Source: DATBLE01 sp046734335 (GTDB lineage Bacteria; Actinomycetota; Thermoleophilia; Gaiellales; Gaiellaceae). Taken from it: 64,000 bases of DNA. Within the stretch, counting starts at the first letter, position 1, and every line of letters starts with the position of its first letter. This document shows positions 16,523 through 24,781 of the stretch, piece by piece. The stretch spans positions 19,268 through 83,267 of the forward strand of contig JBKPRA010000009.1 in the NCBI GenBank assembly GCA_046734335.1. The letters are read 5' to 3'. The translations under genes and the position numbers were made by a program. Under the pieces are notes generated by a model. That model was not told the DNA's origin. It was given only the letters and a program-made list of their open reading frames with translations, and searched no databases.

Positions 16523-16641
16523 CGCCGCGACCGCCATGGCGGGCGCGGCCCCTCGCCATCCTGAAGGTGCGAGTGGGTTCTGGGAGGAGGGCTCGTGGGG
16601 GGAACCGGCCGTTCCCGCGCGAGCGAGCCAAAGGCGAGCGA
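16523..16641. repeat. Dispersed intergenic repeat, copy B
   Basis: A head CGCCGCGACCG-CATGGCGGGCGCGGC differs in one base from copy C at 48371, then a degenerate arm pair GGGAAC/GTTCCC (16600-16616), then a tail with GCGAGCGAGCC. It fills the gap between meaB and the MFS gene. Confidence 0.65.
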
Positions 16642-16644
16642 CAA

Positions 16645-17877
16645 TCACGACGGCGCCGGCTCGGGGACGGCCGCCGCCGGCTCACGCCGGAGCAGCGCGT
16701 AGCCGGTCACCGCAGCGGCGATGGCGATCACCCCGGCGATGCCCCAGACCCAGCGGGCCCCCACCGCGTCGACGAGTGGCCCGGCGACCGCCATCCCGAG
16801 GCCGAGGACCGCGAAGTTGGTGCCCATGATCAGGGTGAAGGCCCGGCCCCTGACGTGGTCCGGTGCGCCGCGCTGGACGAGCAGGGTGTTGCAGACGAGC
16901 GCGGTCGCGTTCCCGATCCCGCTCGCGACCACGAACAGAGACGCGACCCAGACGTTGGGGGAGATGCCCGCCGCAATGTTTGCGACTCCCATCAACCCGA
17001 TCGCGAGCCCGTAGAGCGGCGTCATCCCGCGTCGCTCGAGCAGGGTCGACGCGAACAGAGCCCCGATCACCGCGCCGAGGCCGTTCGCTGCGAAGAGCAG
17101 GCCGAACCCGAAGTCGCCCGCGTCGAACGACACCTTCGCAAGCACGACCTCGGAAACGTTCACGAACGCGATCGTGATCATCGCCAGGTTCCAGGAGAGG
17201 AGCACGGCCAGGAGCGGGCGCGAATGGAGGACGAGACGAAAGCCTTCGCCGAGGTCGTGCCAGTACCCGCGGCTCGCGACATGGCCCTGCTGGAGCAGGG
17301 CACGCGGGATGCGGAGCAGCAGAGCGGCCGAGACGGCGAAGCTGACCGCATTGACCACGTACGCGGGATCGGGCCCCGCTGCGGCGACGACCACCCCGCC
17401 GAGCAGCGTCCCGATCGTGATCGTCAGCTGCTCGGCCAGCCGGAGCAGTGCGTTCGCGCGCGGCAGCTCCTCCGTGGAGACGAGGTTGGGCAGCCCGGCA
17501 TACGCAGCCGGACGTGCGAAGCCGGTGGCGACGCCCGCCAGCAGCGCGAGGGCGACGATTTGCCCGGCCGACACGGTGAACGTCAGCAGCACGAACACCG
17601 TGAGGCGCACGAGGTCGGCGCCGACGAGGATGCGCCTGCGCGAGAGCCGGTCGACGAGCGGGCCGAGCAGCAGGCCGATGGCCACGGCGGGCAGGAAGTC
17701 GGCGATCAGCAGTGCACTGACCCAGACACCCGAGTCCGTGCGATCCCAGACGTCGATGCTGAGCGCGATGACCGCGAGGAACGTCCCGAGGCCCGACACC
17801 AGGTAGGAGGTGAAGAGGAGCCTGAAGCTCCGAGACGAGCGGAGCACCTCCCGCTGGCGAGCGAGGAAGGGCGGCAC
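16645..17877 (-). CDS. MFS transporter (EntS/MFS_3 type)
   Basis: The 410-residue protein has twelve predicted membrane segments and the signature loop GPLVDRLSRRRILVGADLVR after the second or third helix, as in the exporter group containing EntS. FARPAAYAGLPNLV and QRGAPDHVRGRAFTL are also typical. The start is a GTG 11 nt after the hisC stop, so it is likely expressed with hisC. Substrate cannot be read. Confidence 0.88.
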   Translation of the reverse strand: MPPFLARQREVLRSSRSFRLLFTSYLVSGLGTFLAVIALSIDVWDRTDSGVWVSALLIADFLPAVAIGLLLGPLVDRLSRRRILVGADLVRLTVFVLLTFTVSAGQIVALALLAGVATGFARPAAYAGLPNLVSTEELPRANALLRLAEQLTITIGTLLGGVVVAAAGPDPAYVVNAVSFAVSAALLLRIPRALLQQGHVASRGYWHDLGEGFRLVLHSRPLLAVLLSWNLAMITIAFVNVSEVVLAKVSFDAGDFGFGLLFAANGLGAVIGALFASTLLERRGMTPLYGLAIGLMGVANIAAGISPNVWVASLFVVASGIGNATALVCNTLLVQRGAPDHVRGRAFTLIMGTNFAVLGLGMAVAGPLVDAVGARWVWGIAGVIAIAAAVTGYALLRREPAAAVPEPAPS

Positions 17878-17888
17878 GGGGCTCGAGC

Positions 17889-19019
17889 CTACCTCCCCGC
17901 GGCGGCCGATCGCGCCCGGGCGAGCGCCCCGGCGAAGTACTCGTTCTCATCGGCGGTGCCGCACGAGACCCTGATCGCCGTCGGCGCGCCGAAGCCGTGC
18001 AATGGCCGGACGATGACGCCCTCGGCCAGGAGCGCCTCGAACAGCGGCCGGGTGTCGGCGCCCGTTTCCACGTACAGGAAGTTGCCGACGGCAGGCCCCG
18101 CAGGGGAAAGGCCGGCCGACTCGAGAATCGCGGCGAGCTGGGCCCGCGAGTCTGCGTTCAGGCGGCGGCGACGACGAAGCTCGTCGGTGTTGTCGAGACT
18201 GGCGAGCGCGGCTTCCTGTGCGGCCGACGAAACGTCGAACGCCCGCTTGACCTTGTTGGCCGCAGTCACGACCGTCGGGCTCGCGACCATGTAGCCGATG
18301 CGCAAACCGGCGAGCCCGTAGATCTTCGAGAACGTCCGGAGCACGGCCACGGGCCGGCCGGCTTTGTAGTGCTCGATCGCGTCCGGGTAGTCAGGGTCGT
18401 CGACGTACTCGAAGTACGCCTGGTCGACGACGACGAGCACGCCCTCCGGCACCCGGTCGAGGAATGCCTCGAGCTCGGCACGCGTGTTCGTCGTCCCAGT
18501 CGGGTTGTTCGGCAGGCAGACGAACACGAGGCGCGTCCTGTCGGTGACCGCCTCGAGCATCGCGTCGAGGTCGTACCGGTCTTCTCGGAGCGGTGCCTTG
18601 ACCGCAACGGCGCCCTGTTTCGCCGCGTCGATCGGGTAGCTCGCGAACGACGGCCACCCGCAGACGATCGCGTCGCCAGGGTCGAGGGTCGCCTGCGACA
18701 GGCAATCGATCAGACCGTCCGCGCCGGCGCCGACCGCGACCTCTTCGAACGAGACGCCGAACCGCTCGGCCAGGGCGTGCCGCAGCCGCCAGGCTCCGCC
18801 GTCCGGGTAGCGGTTGAGGTCGGCGACGGAGCGCGCGAGCGCTTCCACGGCCGCCGGAAACGGCCCGAACGGGCCTTCGTTCGACGCGAGCTTGACGCAT
18901 CGGGCCAGCCCGAGCTCGCGCTGCACCTCCTCGACCGGCTTGCCCGGCTCGTACGGGACGAGCCCTTGGACGGCCGGCCGGAAGAAGCTGTCGGCGATCT
19001 CGGCGACGGAGGCGGCCAC
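17889..19019 (-). CDS. hisC: Histidinol-phosphate aminotransferase-type PLP enzyme
   Basis: From GTG at 19019 the protein is 376 residues. Hallmarks: KLASNEGPFGP, YPDGGAWRLR, the PNNPTGT loop, and the PLP lysine in TFSKIYGLAGLRIGY. It transfers an amino group between glutamate and imidazole acetol phosphate (histidine synthesis), though isolated HisC-like proteins sometimes act on aromatic amino acids. No other his gene is nearby. The start is chosen because TACAGT (19031-19026) ends 6 nt before it. Confidence 0.9.
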   Translation of the reverse strand: MAASVAEIADSFFRPAVQGLVPYEPGKPVEEVQRELGLARCVKLASNEGPFGPFPAAVEALARSVADLNRYPDGGAWRLRHALAERFGVSFEEVAVGAGADGLIDCLSQATLDPGDAIVCGWPSFASYPIDAAKQGAVAVKAPLREDRYDLDAMLEAVTDRTRLVFVCLPNNPTGTTNTRAELEAFLDRVPEGVLVVVDQAYFEYVDDPDYPDAIEHYKAGRPVAVLRTFSKIYGLAGLRIGYMVASPTVVTAANKVKRAFDVSSAAQEAALASLDNTDELRRRRRLNADSRAQLAAILESAGLSPAGPAVGNFLYVETGADTRPLFEALLAEGVIVRPLHGFGAPTAIRVSCGTADENEYFAGALARARSAAAGR

Positions 19020-19025
19020 GCGGAG

Positions 19026-19045
19026 ACTGTATCCCCGCTTAGTCT
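19026..19045. promoter_or_regulatory. Divergent pair of -10 elements, hisC and LON-domain gene
   Basis: TACAGT on the minus strand (19031-19026) lies 6 nt before the hisC GTG, and TAGTCT on the plus strand (19040-19045) lies 6 nt before the LON GTG. Both mRNAs would be leaderless and the two promoters interlock in 35 bp. Confidence 0.65.
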
Positions 19046-19051
19046 TCGTGG

Positions 19052-19672
19052 GTGGCGGAGATCGGGCTCTTCCCGCTCGAACTGGTGCTCCTGCCGAGCG
19101 AGCGGGTCCCCCTGCACATCTTCGAGGAGCGCTACCGCGAGCTGGTCGGCGAGAGCCTGGCCGACGGGACGGAGTTCGGCCTGATCCTCGAGGACGATGA
19201 CGGGCTTCGGCAGGTCGGCACGAATGCTGCGGTGATCGAGCTCGTGCATACGTTCGACGACGGGCGGATGAACATCCTCGTCGAGGGCCGCGGCCGCTTC
19301 CGAATCGTGGCCGAGACCGAGGGACAGTCGTACCGCACCGCCGAGGTAGAGCCGCTCGAGGACGACGCCGGCGAGGAGCCGAGCGACGAGGAGACCGAGC
19401 GTACGCTGGAGGCCTTCCGGCGACTGGCAGCGATCGCCGAGGCGGACGAGGTCGACGTCCCGAGCCCTGGCGGAGGGACACTGCTCTCGTTCCAGCTCGC
19501 CGCCCGGGTCGACTTCGGCACGGTGCTCAAACAGGAGCTGCTCGAGCTGCGCTCGGAGCGCGCCCGGCTCGACCGACTCGTCGACCTCTTGGCTCAGGCG
19601 GCCGGGGCGCTCGCCCGAGAACGCGAGGTGCGGGAGCGCGCCTCGGGGAACGGCAAGGTCACGCGCGACTAG
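19052..19672 (+). CDS. LON substrate-binding (N-terminal) domain protein
   Basis: A 206-residue protein with FPLELVLLPSERVPLHIFEERYREL, the opening of the Lon N-terminal/PUA-like domain, but no AAA or protease part. Free-standing forms are common in bacteria and thought to bind unfolded or specific substrates; partner unknown. The C-terminal third is a charged helix (LLELRSERARLDRLVDLLAQ). GTG start fixed by TAGTCT 6 nt upstream. Its TAG abuts the stop of the convergent GNAT gene. Confidence 0.88.
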   Translation: MAEIGLFPLELVLLPSERVPLHIFEERYRELVGESLADGTEFGLILEDDDGLRQVGTNAAVIELVHTFDDGRMNILVEGRGRFRIVAETEGQSYRTAEVEPLEDDAGEEPSDEETERTLEAFRRLAAIAEADEVDVPSPGGGTLLSFQLAARVDFGTVLKQELLELRSERARLDRLVDLLAQAAGALAREREVRERASGNGKVTRD

Positions 19673-20182
19673 TCACCGCCCGACCTCGTGCGCCATCAGG
19701 ATCGCGTCGACATAGTCGCTGCCCCGCCGGTAGTGCTGCTTGCGGTAGCCCTCGCGAACGAATCCGAACTGCTCGTACAGCCGGATAGCGGGCTCGTTGT
19801 AGGGAAAGACGTGGAGCTCTAGTTTGCGTACGCCGGTTGCCTGCGCCCAGGCGACGGCCTGCTCGAGCAACGCCGTGCCGACGCCCTCGCGCCGGGCCGA
19901 TGCCGCGACCATCAGCCCCAGGTCGGCAACATGGCGACTCGCCGGGTGTGGATCACGGGAGATCGAAAGGCGGCCCACGATCTCTCCGTCGCGCTCGGCG
20001 ACGAACACGGCAGCGTCGGGATGGTTCCGAACCGCCTTCAGGTAGCGGCGCTCGTCGGCAACGGAGCGCCAGCGACTTTCGGAGATGAGCCAACCCTCAG
20101 GCTCCGACCCGACAGCCTCGGCAAGCGCGACGAGTGCCGCCGCATCCCCCGGGCGGGCCGGTCGCACGAGCGAGCGGCTCAT
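19673..20182 (-). CDS. GNAT family N-acetyltransferase (RimI/L-like)
   Basis: A 169-residue single GNAT domain: VAERDGEIVGRLSIS, the acetyl-CoA loop VAASARREGVGTALLEQAV and NEPAIRLYEQFGFVREG. The closest type is the YhhY/RimL group acetylating small amines or protein N-termini. It overlaps the ggt stop by 4 nt (ATGA), so it is the second gene of a ggt operon. Confidence 0.9.
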   Translation of the reverse strand: MSRSLVRPARPGDAAALVALAEAVGSEPEGWLISESRWRSVADERRYLKAVRNHPDAAVFVAERDGEIVGRLSISRDPHPASRHVADLGLMVAASARREGVGTALLEQAVAWAQATGVRKLELHVFPYNEPAIRLYEQFGFVREGYRKQHYRRGSDYVDAILMAHEVGR

Positions 20183-21738
20183 CCGACCACGATGCCGTGA
20201 CCGCCACGACGCGGGTCACCTGCCGCGGCGAGGCTGCCTCCCGCGTCGACCTCGACTGCAGCGACTCCGCCGAAGTACAGGTTACGCCGACGCCAACGGA
20301 CGACGTCGTAACCGCGTGCCTCCAGCGCGTCGAGGGCGGCCGAGTCGCTCCCGCCTTCGCAATGGAGGTGAGGCTCCTCGACGTGGATCCGCGGCGCGCC
20401 GATCGCCTCCTCCACACCCAGCCCATGGTCGACGACGTTCACCACCGTCTGGAGAATCGCACCACGCAGCCGAACCGAGCCCGCGCTGCCGACCACCAGC
20501 CGCGGCCGGCCGCGGCGGAGCACGATCGACGGCGCCATCATGCTCGTCAACCGCGCTCCGGGGCGCGCGCCGGCGCCGGCGGGGTTCAGGTCGTATTCGC
20601 CCAGCATGTTGTTCAGGTGGATCCCCGTTCCCGGCACGATCACGCCCGAGCCGGAGCCGGTGGAGGCGGTCAACGAGGCCGCATTCCCGCGCCCGTCGAC
20701 GACGGAGATGTGCGTGGTGCCGCGGTCGGCCATCTCGGGCACGCCCGCCTGGCCGGCGCGGATCCGCCGAAGCGCGGCGCGGACGTTCTGCGTCGAGCCG
20801 AGGCGGGCCGCGAGGCCTCCCCGGTACAGGTCGCGCGCGAAGCTTCCCGTGCGGGCGCGGCCCTGCTCGCGCATGACGTCGGCCAGGCGTGCGATCGCGT
20901 CGGCGCTTCCGGACGCCGCCCCAGTACCGAGGGCATCGAGCAACTGGAGCCCGTAGCCGACCAGGAGGCCGCCCGACGACGGCGGGGGATTGGAGGCGAA
21001 CTCGTGGCCGCGAAAGCGCACCCGCACCGGCCGCCGGCGCACGACGCGGTAGGCGGCGAGGTCGGTGAAGGTGACCGCTCCCCCGTGCTCGCGAACGTGA
21101 GCGACGATCTGCCGTCCGATCGCGCCGGCATAGATCGCGGCTGCGCCCTTGCGGGAGAGCTCGTCGAGCGTTGCGCCGAGGTCGGCGAGCACCAGCCGGT
21201 CGCCAGCGACGAGCCGCGAGCGCCTGCCGTAGATCCGCTTGCCCTCCGGCGTATGGCGCAGGATCAGGTCGAGGATCGCATGCAGGTAGGCCTGCGATCG
21301 TGTCAGCTCGACGCCGCCGTCCGCGAGCTCCAGCGCCGGCTCGAACAGACGCCCCCAGGGCAGCGAGCCGTACGAGCGATGCGCAGCTTCGAGCCCGGCG
21401 GCCGCGCCGGGCACCGCGCACGACGCGGCGCCGATCCGGAAGATCTGGCTCGTGTCGCCGTCGAAGTCGATATCGATCGCCTCCATCTCCGTCGCCCGCG
21501 GTGGGCGGGCGCCCAGCCCGGGGACGGCGACGAAGAAGTCGAGCAGCCGGTCGGTGCGGTCGCGTGCGCGGTGGACGAGCATGAACCCGCCGGCCCCGGG
21601 CCCGGTGAGCGGGCTCTCGGCGACCCAGGAGGCGAAGGCGGCGGCCACGCAGGCGTCCACGGCGTTCCCGCCCTCGGCCAGGATTCGTGCTCCGGCCTCG
21701 GCCGTGAGCGGGTGGCCTGCCGCGATTGCGCCTTTCAC
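20179..21738 (-). CDS. ggt: Gamma-glutamyltranspeptidase-like protein
   Basis: The 519-residue protein has the Ntn-hydrolase layout: GGNAVDACVAAAFA near the start, ESPLTGPGAGGFM, the self-cleavage site with nucleophile Thr in DRGTTHISVVD, and the small-subunit LNNMLGEYDLNP. It should split gamma-glutamyl bonds such as in glutathione-like thiols. I see no clear signal peptide, so a cytoplasmic place is possible. Start GTG at 21738 is supported by TAGAGT ending 6 nt upstream. Confidence 0.9.
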   Translation of the reverse strand: MKGAIAAGHPLTAEAGARILAEGGNAVDACVAAAFASWVAESPLTGPGAGGFMLVHRARDRTDRLLDFFVAVPGLGARPPRATEMEAIDIDFDGDTSQIFRIGAASCAVPGAAAGLEAAHRSYGSLPWGRLFEPALELADGGVELTRSQAYLHAILDLILRHTPEGKRIYGRRSRLVAGDRLVLADLGATLDELSRKGAAAIYAGAIGRQIVAHVREHGGAVTFTDLAAYRVVRRRPVRVRFRGHEFASNPPPSSGGLLVGYGLQLLDALGTGAASGSADAIARLADVMREQGRARTGSFARDLYRGGLAARLGSTQNVRAALRRIRAGQAGVPEMADRGTTHISVVDGRGNAASLTASTGSGSGVIVPGTGIHLNNMLGEYDLNPAGAGARPGARLTSMMAPSIVLRRGRPRLVVGSAGSVRLRGAILQTVVNVVDHGLGVEEAIGAPRIHVEEPHLHCEGGSDSAALDALEARGYDVVRWRRRNLYFGGVAAVEVDAGGSLAAAGDPRRGGHGIVVG

Positions 21739-21744
21739 GGCGCC

Positions 21745-21750
21745 ACTCTA
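21745..21750 (-). promoter_or_regulatory. ggt: -10 element of ggt (leaderless)
   Basis: TAGAGT on the minus strand followed by GGCGCC and then the GTG start. Confidence 0.6.
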
Positions 21751-21796
21751 GGAGCTTCTACTACGGAGACGAAGTTGACCCGTGCGAAGTCGTCAT

Positions 21797-21817
21797 GGCG
21801 TCGGCGGAGCCGACGCC
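21797..21817. terminator. Hairpin GGCGTCGGC-GGA-GCCGACGCC after the ASCH gene
   Basis: Perfect 9-base arms with a 3-base loop, 6 nt beyond the original stop of the minus-strand ASCH gene and 47 nt before the ggt -10. It is placed as a terminator, but no T-run follows. Confidence 0.5.
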
Positions 21818-21822
21818 GGACT

Positions 21823-22234
21823 TCACACGGTTCGGACCAGACGGAACCGCTCGCAGACGACCATCGTGTCGTCCTCGACCTCCACAACGCCGACCTCGCG
21901 GCGGTAGTCGTCCGATCCCCAGAAGCGCTCGTGTGCGGCCCGCCAGTCGGCAACCGACTCGAATCTCGCCCTCGTCGAAGGCGAACTGCTCGTCGACGTC
22001 GCCGGCCCGGACGACCCGCACCTCGCTCGTTTCGATCACTGCCACCGGCCGGTCGCTCGAGTCGACGACCACCCAGCGCATGCCGGGCTGCGGGAGCTCG
22101 TCGCGCCCCTCAGGCTCGTACTCCAGCCGTAGCGACGCGGTTGCCGTCTTCTCTCCGCGCAGAACGGCAGCGACGAGCTGGTCGCGCTGTGGGCCAGGGA
22201 AGCCGAAGTGGCAGACCGGCAGCCCGCCGACCAT
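21823..22234 (-). pseudogene. ASCH-domain protein broken by a frameshift
   Basis: The frame from ATG at 22234 reads an ASCH domain (LVAAVLRGEKTATASL, then QPGMRWVVVDSSDRPVAVIE) as far as FDEGE. It then leaves frame. In the next frame the rest of the family pattern follows exactly: FESVADWRAAHERFW, YRREVGVVEVE, VVCERFRLVRTV and a stop at 21823. Two bases seem to be missing at about 21964. Without the shift the protein would have about 137 residues. The intact ends suggest a very recent mutation or a sequence error. ASCH domains bind RNA or modified nucleotides. Confidence 0.75.
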
Positions 22235-22237
22235 GGA

Positions 22238-23575
22238 TCACAGGTCGCGCAGGAAGCTCGGCGGCTCCAGCGTCTCGTCGGCCTCGGTATCGCGTGGATG
22301 GACGGCGACCGGCCGCCGCGGCCTCCGCTCGCCGCCGAGCCCGGTGGCGACGACCGTCACCCAAACCTGGCCGTTGAGGCGATCGTCGATGGTCGCGCCG
22401 AAGATCAGATTGGTGTCGTCGACGGCGCCCTGGCGGACGACCTCGGCAGCCTCGTTCACCTCGAACAAGGAGAGGTCTTCGCCGCCGGCGATCGAGAGCA
22501 GGATCCCACGAGCGCCGCCGAGCTCCGTGTCGATCAGCGGCGAGCGCAGCGCCCGCTCGGCCGCCTCGCGCGCGCGGTTCTCGCCCGTCGCGAAGCCGAT
22601 CCCCATCAGCGCGTTGCCGCCGTCCTGCATGACCGTTCGAACGTCGGCGAAGTCGAGGTTGATCAGTCCGGGCTGGGTGATGAGGTCTGTGATCCCCTGC
22701 ACGCCCTGGCGGAGGACGTCGTCGGCGATCCGGAAGGCGTCCAGCATCGCGGTGTTCTTCTCGAGCACCTCGAGCAGGCGGTCGTTGGGGATGACGATCA
22801 CCGTGTCGCAGGCTGCGCGGAGCGCATCGACGCCCGCCTCGGCCGCCGACCGGCGGCGCGTGCCCTCGAACCGGAACGGTGTAGTGACGATGCCGACGGC
22901 GAGGGCGCCGAGCTCGCGGGCGATCCGGGCGACGACCGGAGCCGCGCCCGAGCCCGTCCCCCCGCCCTCGCCGGCGGCGACGAACACCATGTCCGAGCCC
23001 CGAAGCGCACGCTTGATCTGGTCGTAGGCCTCCTCGGCCGCTGCTCGGCCGATGTCCGGGTCCGCGCCAGAGCCGAGGCCTTCCGTCAGCTCGCGCCCGA
23101 TGTGGATCTTCAGCGGCGCGTCGTTCATCTGGAGCTGCTGGATGTCCGTGTTGACGGCGACGAACTCGACGCCGGTGATCCCGGCGTCGATCATCCGGTC
23201 GATGGCGTTCAGCCCTGCGCCGCCGACGCCGGCCACGCGGATGACGGCGAGGTAGGCGGAGTCGGCGCGCGGCGCCTGCCACAGACGCGGCGGCTGCTCG
23301 GGCAGGGGGTCGACCAGGCGTGCCGCGGGCCGCTCCTCCTCCACGATCGCGCGCGGTGCAGGTGCAATCTCCGGCTCCGGGCGTGGCGCCTCGACGACCG
23401 GTTCCTCGGCCGCCGGAGGCAGCTCCGGCTCGGGCTGCTGCGGCTCGGGCTCCGGCTCGGGAGCGGGCTCGACCTGCGGCGCCTCCTGCAACTCGGCCTG
23501 GCGCTGGGCGGCCTCCGTCGCGCGGAAGAGCTCTGCGAGCGGTCCCTCACGCATGCTTGCGCGCTTGCGCGCCAT
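22238..23575 (-). CDS. ftsZ: FtsZ-type cell division GTPase with long acidic proline-rich N-terminal extension
   Basis: The 445-residue protein has a tubulin-like domain from about residue 108: IRVAGVGGAGLNAIDRMI, FVAVNTD, the GTP signature AGEGGGTGSGAAPVV (201-215) and the catalytic loop GLINLDFADVRTV. The C-terminal tail PPSFLRDL matches the conserved FtsZ peptide for membrane-anchor proteins. So it should polymerise. Unusual are residues 30-100, nearly all Pro, Glu and Ala; ordinary FtsZ has a disordered linker at the C-terminus, not the N-terminus, and here the C-terminal linker is only some 15 residues. The gene is not beside ftsQ or mur genes but directly after parA, which it overlaps by 29 nt. 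Confidence 0.9.
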   Translation of the reverse strand: MARKRASMREGPLAELFRATEAAQRQAELQEAPQVEPAPEPEPEPQQPEPELPPAAEEPVVEAPRPEPEIAPAPRAIVEEERPAARLVDPLPEQPPRLWQAPRADSAYLAVIRVAGVGGAGLNAIDRMIDAGITGVEFVAVNTDIQQLQMNDAPLKIHIGRELTEGLGSGADPDIGRAAAEEAYDQIKRALRGSDMVFVAAGEGGGTGSGAAPVVARIARELGALAVGIVTTPFRFEGTRRRSAAEAGVDALRAACDTVIVIPNDRLLEVLEKNTAMLDAFRIADDVLRQGVQGITDLITQPGLINLDFADVRTVMQDGGNALMGIGFATGENRAREAAERALRSPLIDTELGGARGILLSIAGGEDLSLFEVNEAAEVVRQGAVDDTNLIFGATIDDRLNGQVWVTVVATGLGGERRPRRPVAVHPRDTEADETLEPPSFLRDL

Positions 23576-24317
23576 TGAGCACCTCCTTCGCCAGGTCGCG
23601 GTAGGCCTGCGCTGCCGACCCGGTGGGGTCGTACTTGAGCACCGATGTCCCCTTCACGGGCGCCTCGGCGTAGCGGATGGTCTTGCGGATCCGGGTCTTG
23701 AACACGAGTTCGCCGAAGTTCTCTTCGAGGATCTCGAGCGCCTCGCGCGAGTGCAGCGTCCGGCTGTCGTACATCGTCGCGAGGATCCCCTCGATTCCGA
23801 CCTCCGGATTCAGGTTCTCGCGGATCATGCTCAGCGTGTTCTCGAGCTGGACGAGGCCCCGGAGGGACAGATACTCGCACTGGACGGGCACGATCACCCC
23901 GTTGGACGCGACAAGCGCGTTGATCGTCAGCAGGCCCAGCGACGGCGGCGTGTCGATGACGACGAAGTCGTAGCGTTCGAGCACCGGCTGGAGCGCCTTC
24001 TCCAGAGAGCGCTCGCGGCCGATCATCGCGGAGAGCGCGAGCTCGGCGCCGGCCAGGTCGATCGAGGCGACCGCGAGGTCGACCTCGCCGTGGTGGATGA
24101 TCTGCTCGATCGGGAGCCGGTGGACGAGCACGTCGTACATCGACCGCTCGATCGTGTCCGGGTTTAGGCCCTGGCTCATCGTCAGGTTGCCCTGCGGATC
24201 GAGATCGATCGCGAGCACCTTGTTCCCCTCCTCGGCGAACGCGACGGCGAGGTTCAGCGTCGAGGTCGTCTTCGCCACTCCGCCCTTCTGGTTGGCGAGT
24301 GCGATGACCCTTCCCAC
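23547..24317 (-). CDS. parA: ParA/Soj family partition ATPase
   Basis: The 256-residue protein starts MGRVIALANQKGGVAKTTST with the deviant Walker A (two Lys) of ParA. DLDPQGNLT, the Walker B segment FVVIDTPPSLG and the VPVQCEYLSLRGL helix follow. It binds DNA non-specifically with ATP and drives chromosome or cargo placement. The GTG start is fixed by AAAGGAG 5 nt before it; an ATG 63 nt upstream is less likely. No ParB is adjacent; instead the gene is followed by an FtsZ, so this ATPase may position division rather than the origin. It resembles Soj enough that a chromosome role cannot be excluded. Confidence 0.92.
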   Translation of the reverse strand: MGRVIALANQKGGVAKTTSTLNLAVAFAEEGNKVLAIDLDPQGNLTMSQGLNPDTIERSMYDVLVHRLPIEQIIHHGEVDLAVASIDLAGAELALSAMIGRERSLEKALQPVLERYDFVVIDTPPSLGLLTINALVASNGVIVPVQCEYLSLRGLVQLENTLSMIRENLNPEVGIEGILATMYDSRTLHSREALEILEENFGELVFKTRIRKTIRYAEAPVKGTSVLKYDPTGSAAQAYRDLAKEVLNGAQARKHA

Positions 24318-24322
24318 GGTTG

Positions 24323-24329
24323 CTCCTTT
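24323..24329 (-). promoter_or_regulatory. parA: Ribosome binding site deciding the parA start
   Basis: AAAGGAG on the minus strand, 5 nt before the GTG at 24317. Confidence 0.7.
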
Positions 24330-24406
24330 AGAGGTGGTCGCCCGGCGCTGCGGGCGCGCGATGTCCTGTAGGGCCGACATGGTGCCGGGCCGTCTTTCGG
24401 CTCAGG

Positions 24407-24724
24407 CTAGCAGAGTCCTGCTGGAATTCCGCTCGGCGTTTTCCGACCGGCTGCGCGTCGTTTCCGGCAAGCTGCGGGTCGTTTTCGGCGGGCTGCGGGT
24501 GGTTTCCGGCGGGCTGAAGGTCGTTTCCGGCGGCAGAGCAGGTTCCGGCAGCGGTCCACTGCGTCGATCGCCTCGTTCGGGACCGGGTGCTCGGCCCGCG
24601 CCCAGGCATCCGCCTCCGTGAGCAGGGCCTGCAGCTCGGCGAGCAGGTCGGCCGGCGCCGCACGCCGGCGGTCGAGCGCCTCGATCCGCTCCAACCGCGC
24701 CAACAGGCGCCTCGCCTCCTCCAT
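24407..24724 (-). CDS. Small protein with helical head and basic seven-residue repeat tail
   Basis: A 105-residue frame. Residues 1-62 (MEEARRLLARLERIEALDRR, ADLLAELQALLTEADAW, AIDAVDRCRNLL) look like a real amphipathic helical protein. Residues 63-100 are about five copies of a basic heptad of the type RKRPAAR, translated from the 21-bp tandem repeat at 24449-24532. The ATG is supported by TACGGT ending 6 nt upstream. The tail may have arisen by repeat expansion running into the end of the gene, or it may bind nucleic acid. It lies directly upstream of parA. Confidence 0.6.
   Translation of the reverse strand: MEEARRLLARLERIEALDRRRAAPADLLAELQALLTEADAWARAEHPVPNEAIDAVDRCRNLLCRRKRPSARRKPPAARRKRPAACRKRRAAGRKTPSGIPAGLC
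24449..24532. repeat. 21-bp tandem repeat upstream of parA, four copies plus partial
   Basis: Units start at 24449, 24470, 24491 and 24512, consensus GGCTGCGGGTCG followed by TTTCCGGCG, with up to four differences from consensus and a partial unit on the left. The 21-bp period equals two helical turns, as in iteron or operator arrays, and the array stands about 130-215 bp before the parA start. Confidence 0.75.
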
Positions 24725-24730
24725 GCCCCG

Positions 24731-24736
24731 ACCGTA
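24731..24736 (-). promoter_or_regulatory. -10 element of the small repeat-tailed gene
   Basis: TACGGT on the minus strand, followed by CGGGGC and the ATG at 24724. Confidence 0.5.
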
Positions 24737-24781
24737 GCCGGACGGGACACGACGGACCGTGTTGACTTCGTGCCGACTTCG

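Noticed and set aside
20134..22377. 747-codon open frame opposite ggt
   Set aside because: Antisense shadow of ggt and ftsZ with no family pattern and biased composition.
23547..24600. A parS site near parA
   Set aside because: No TGTTTCACGTGAAACA-like sequence is visible; the 21-bp array is different and no parB is in the window.
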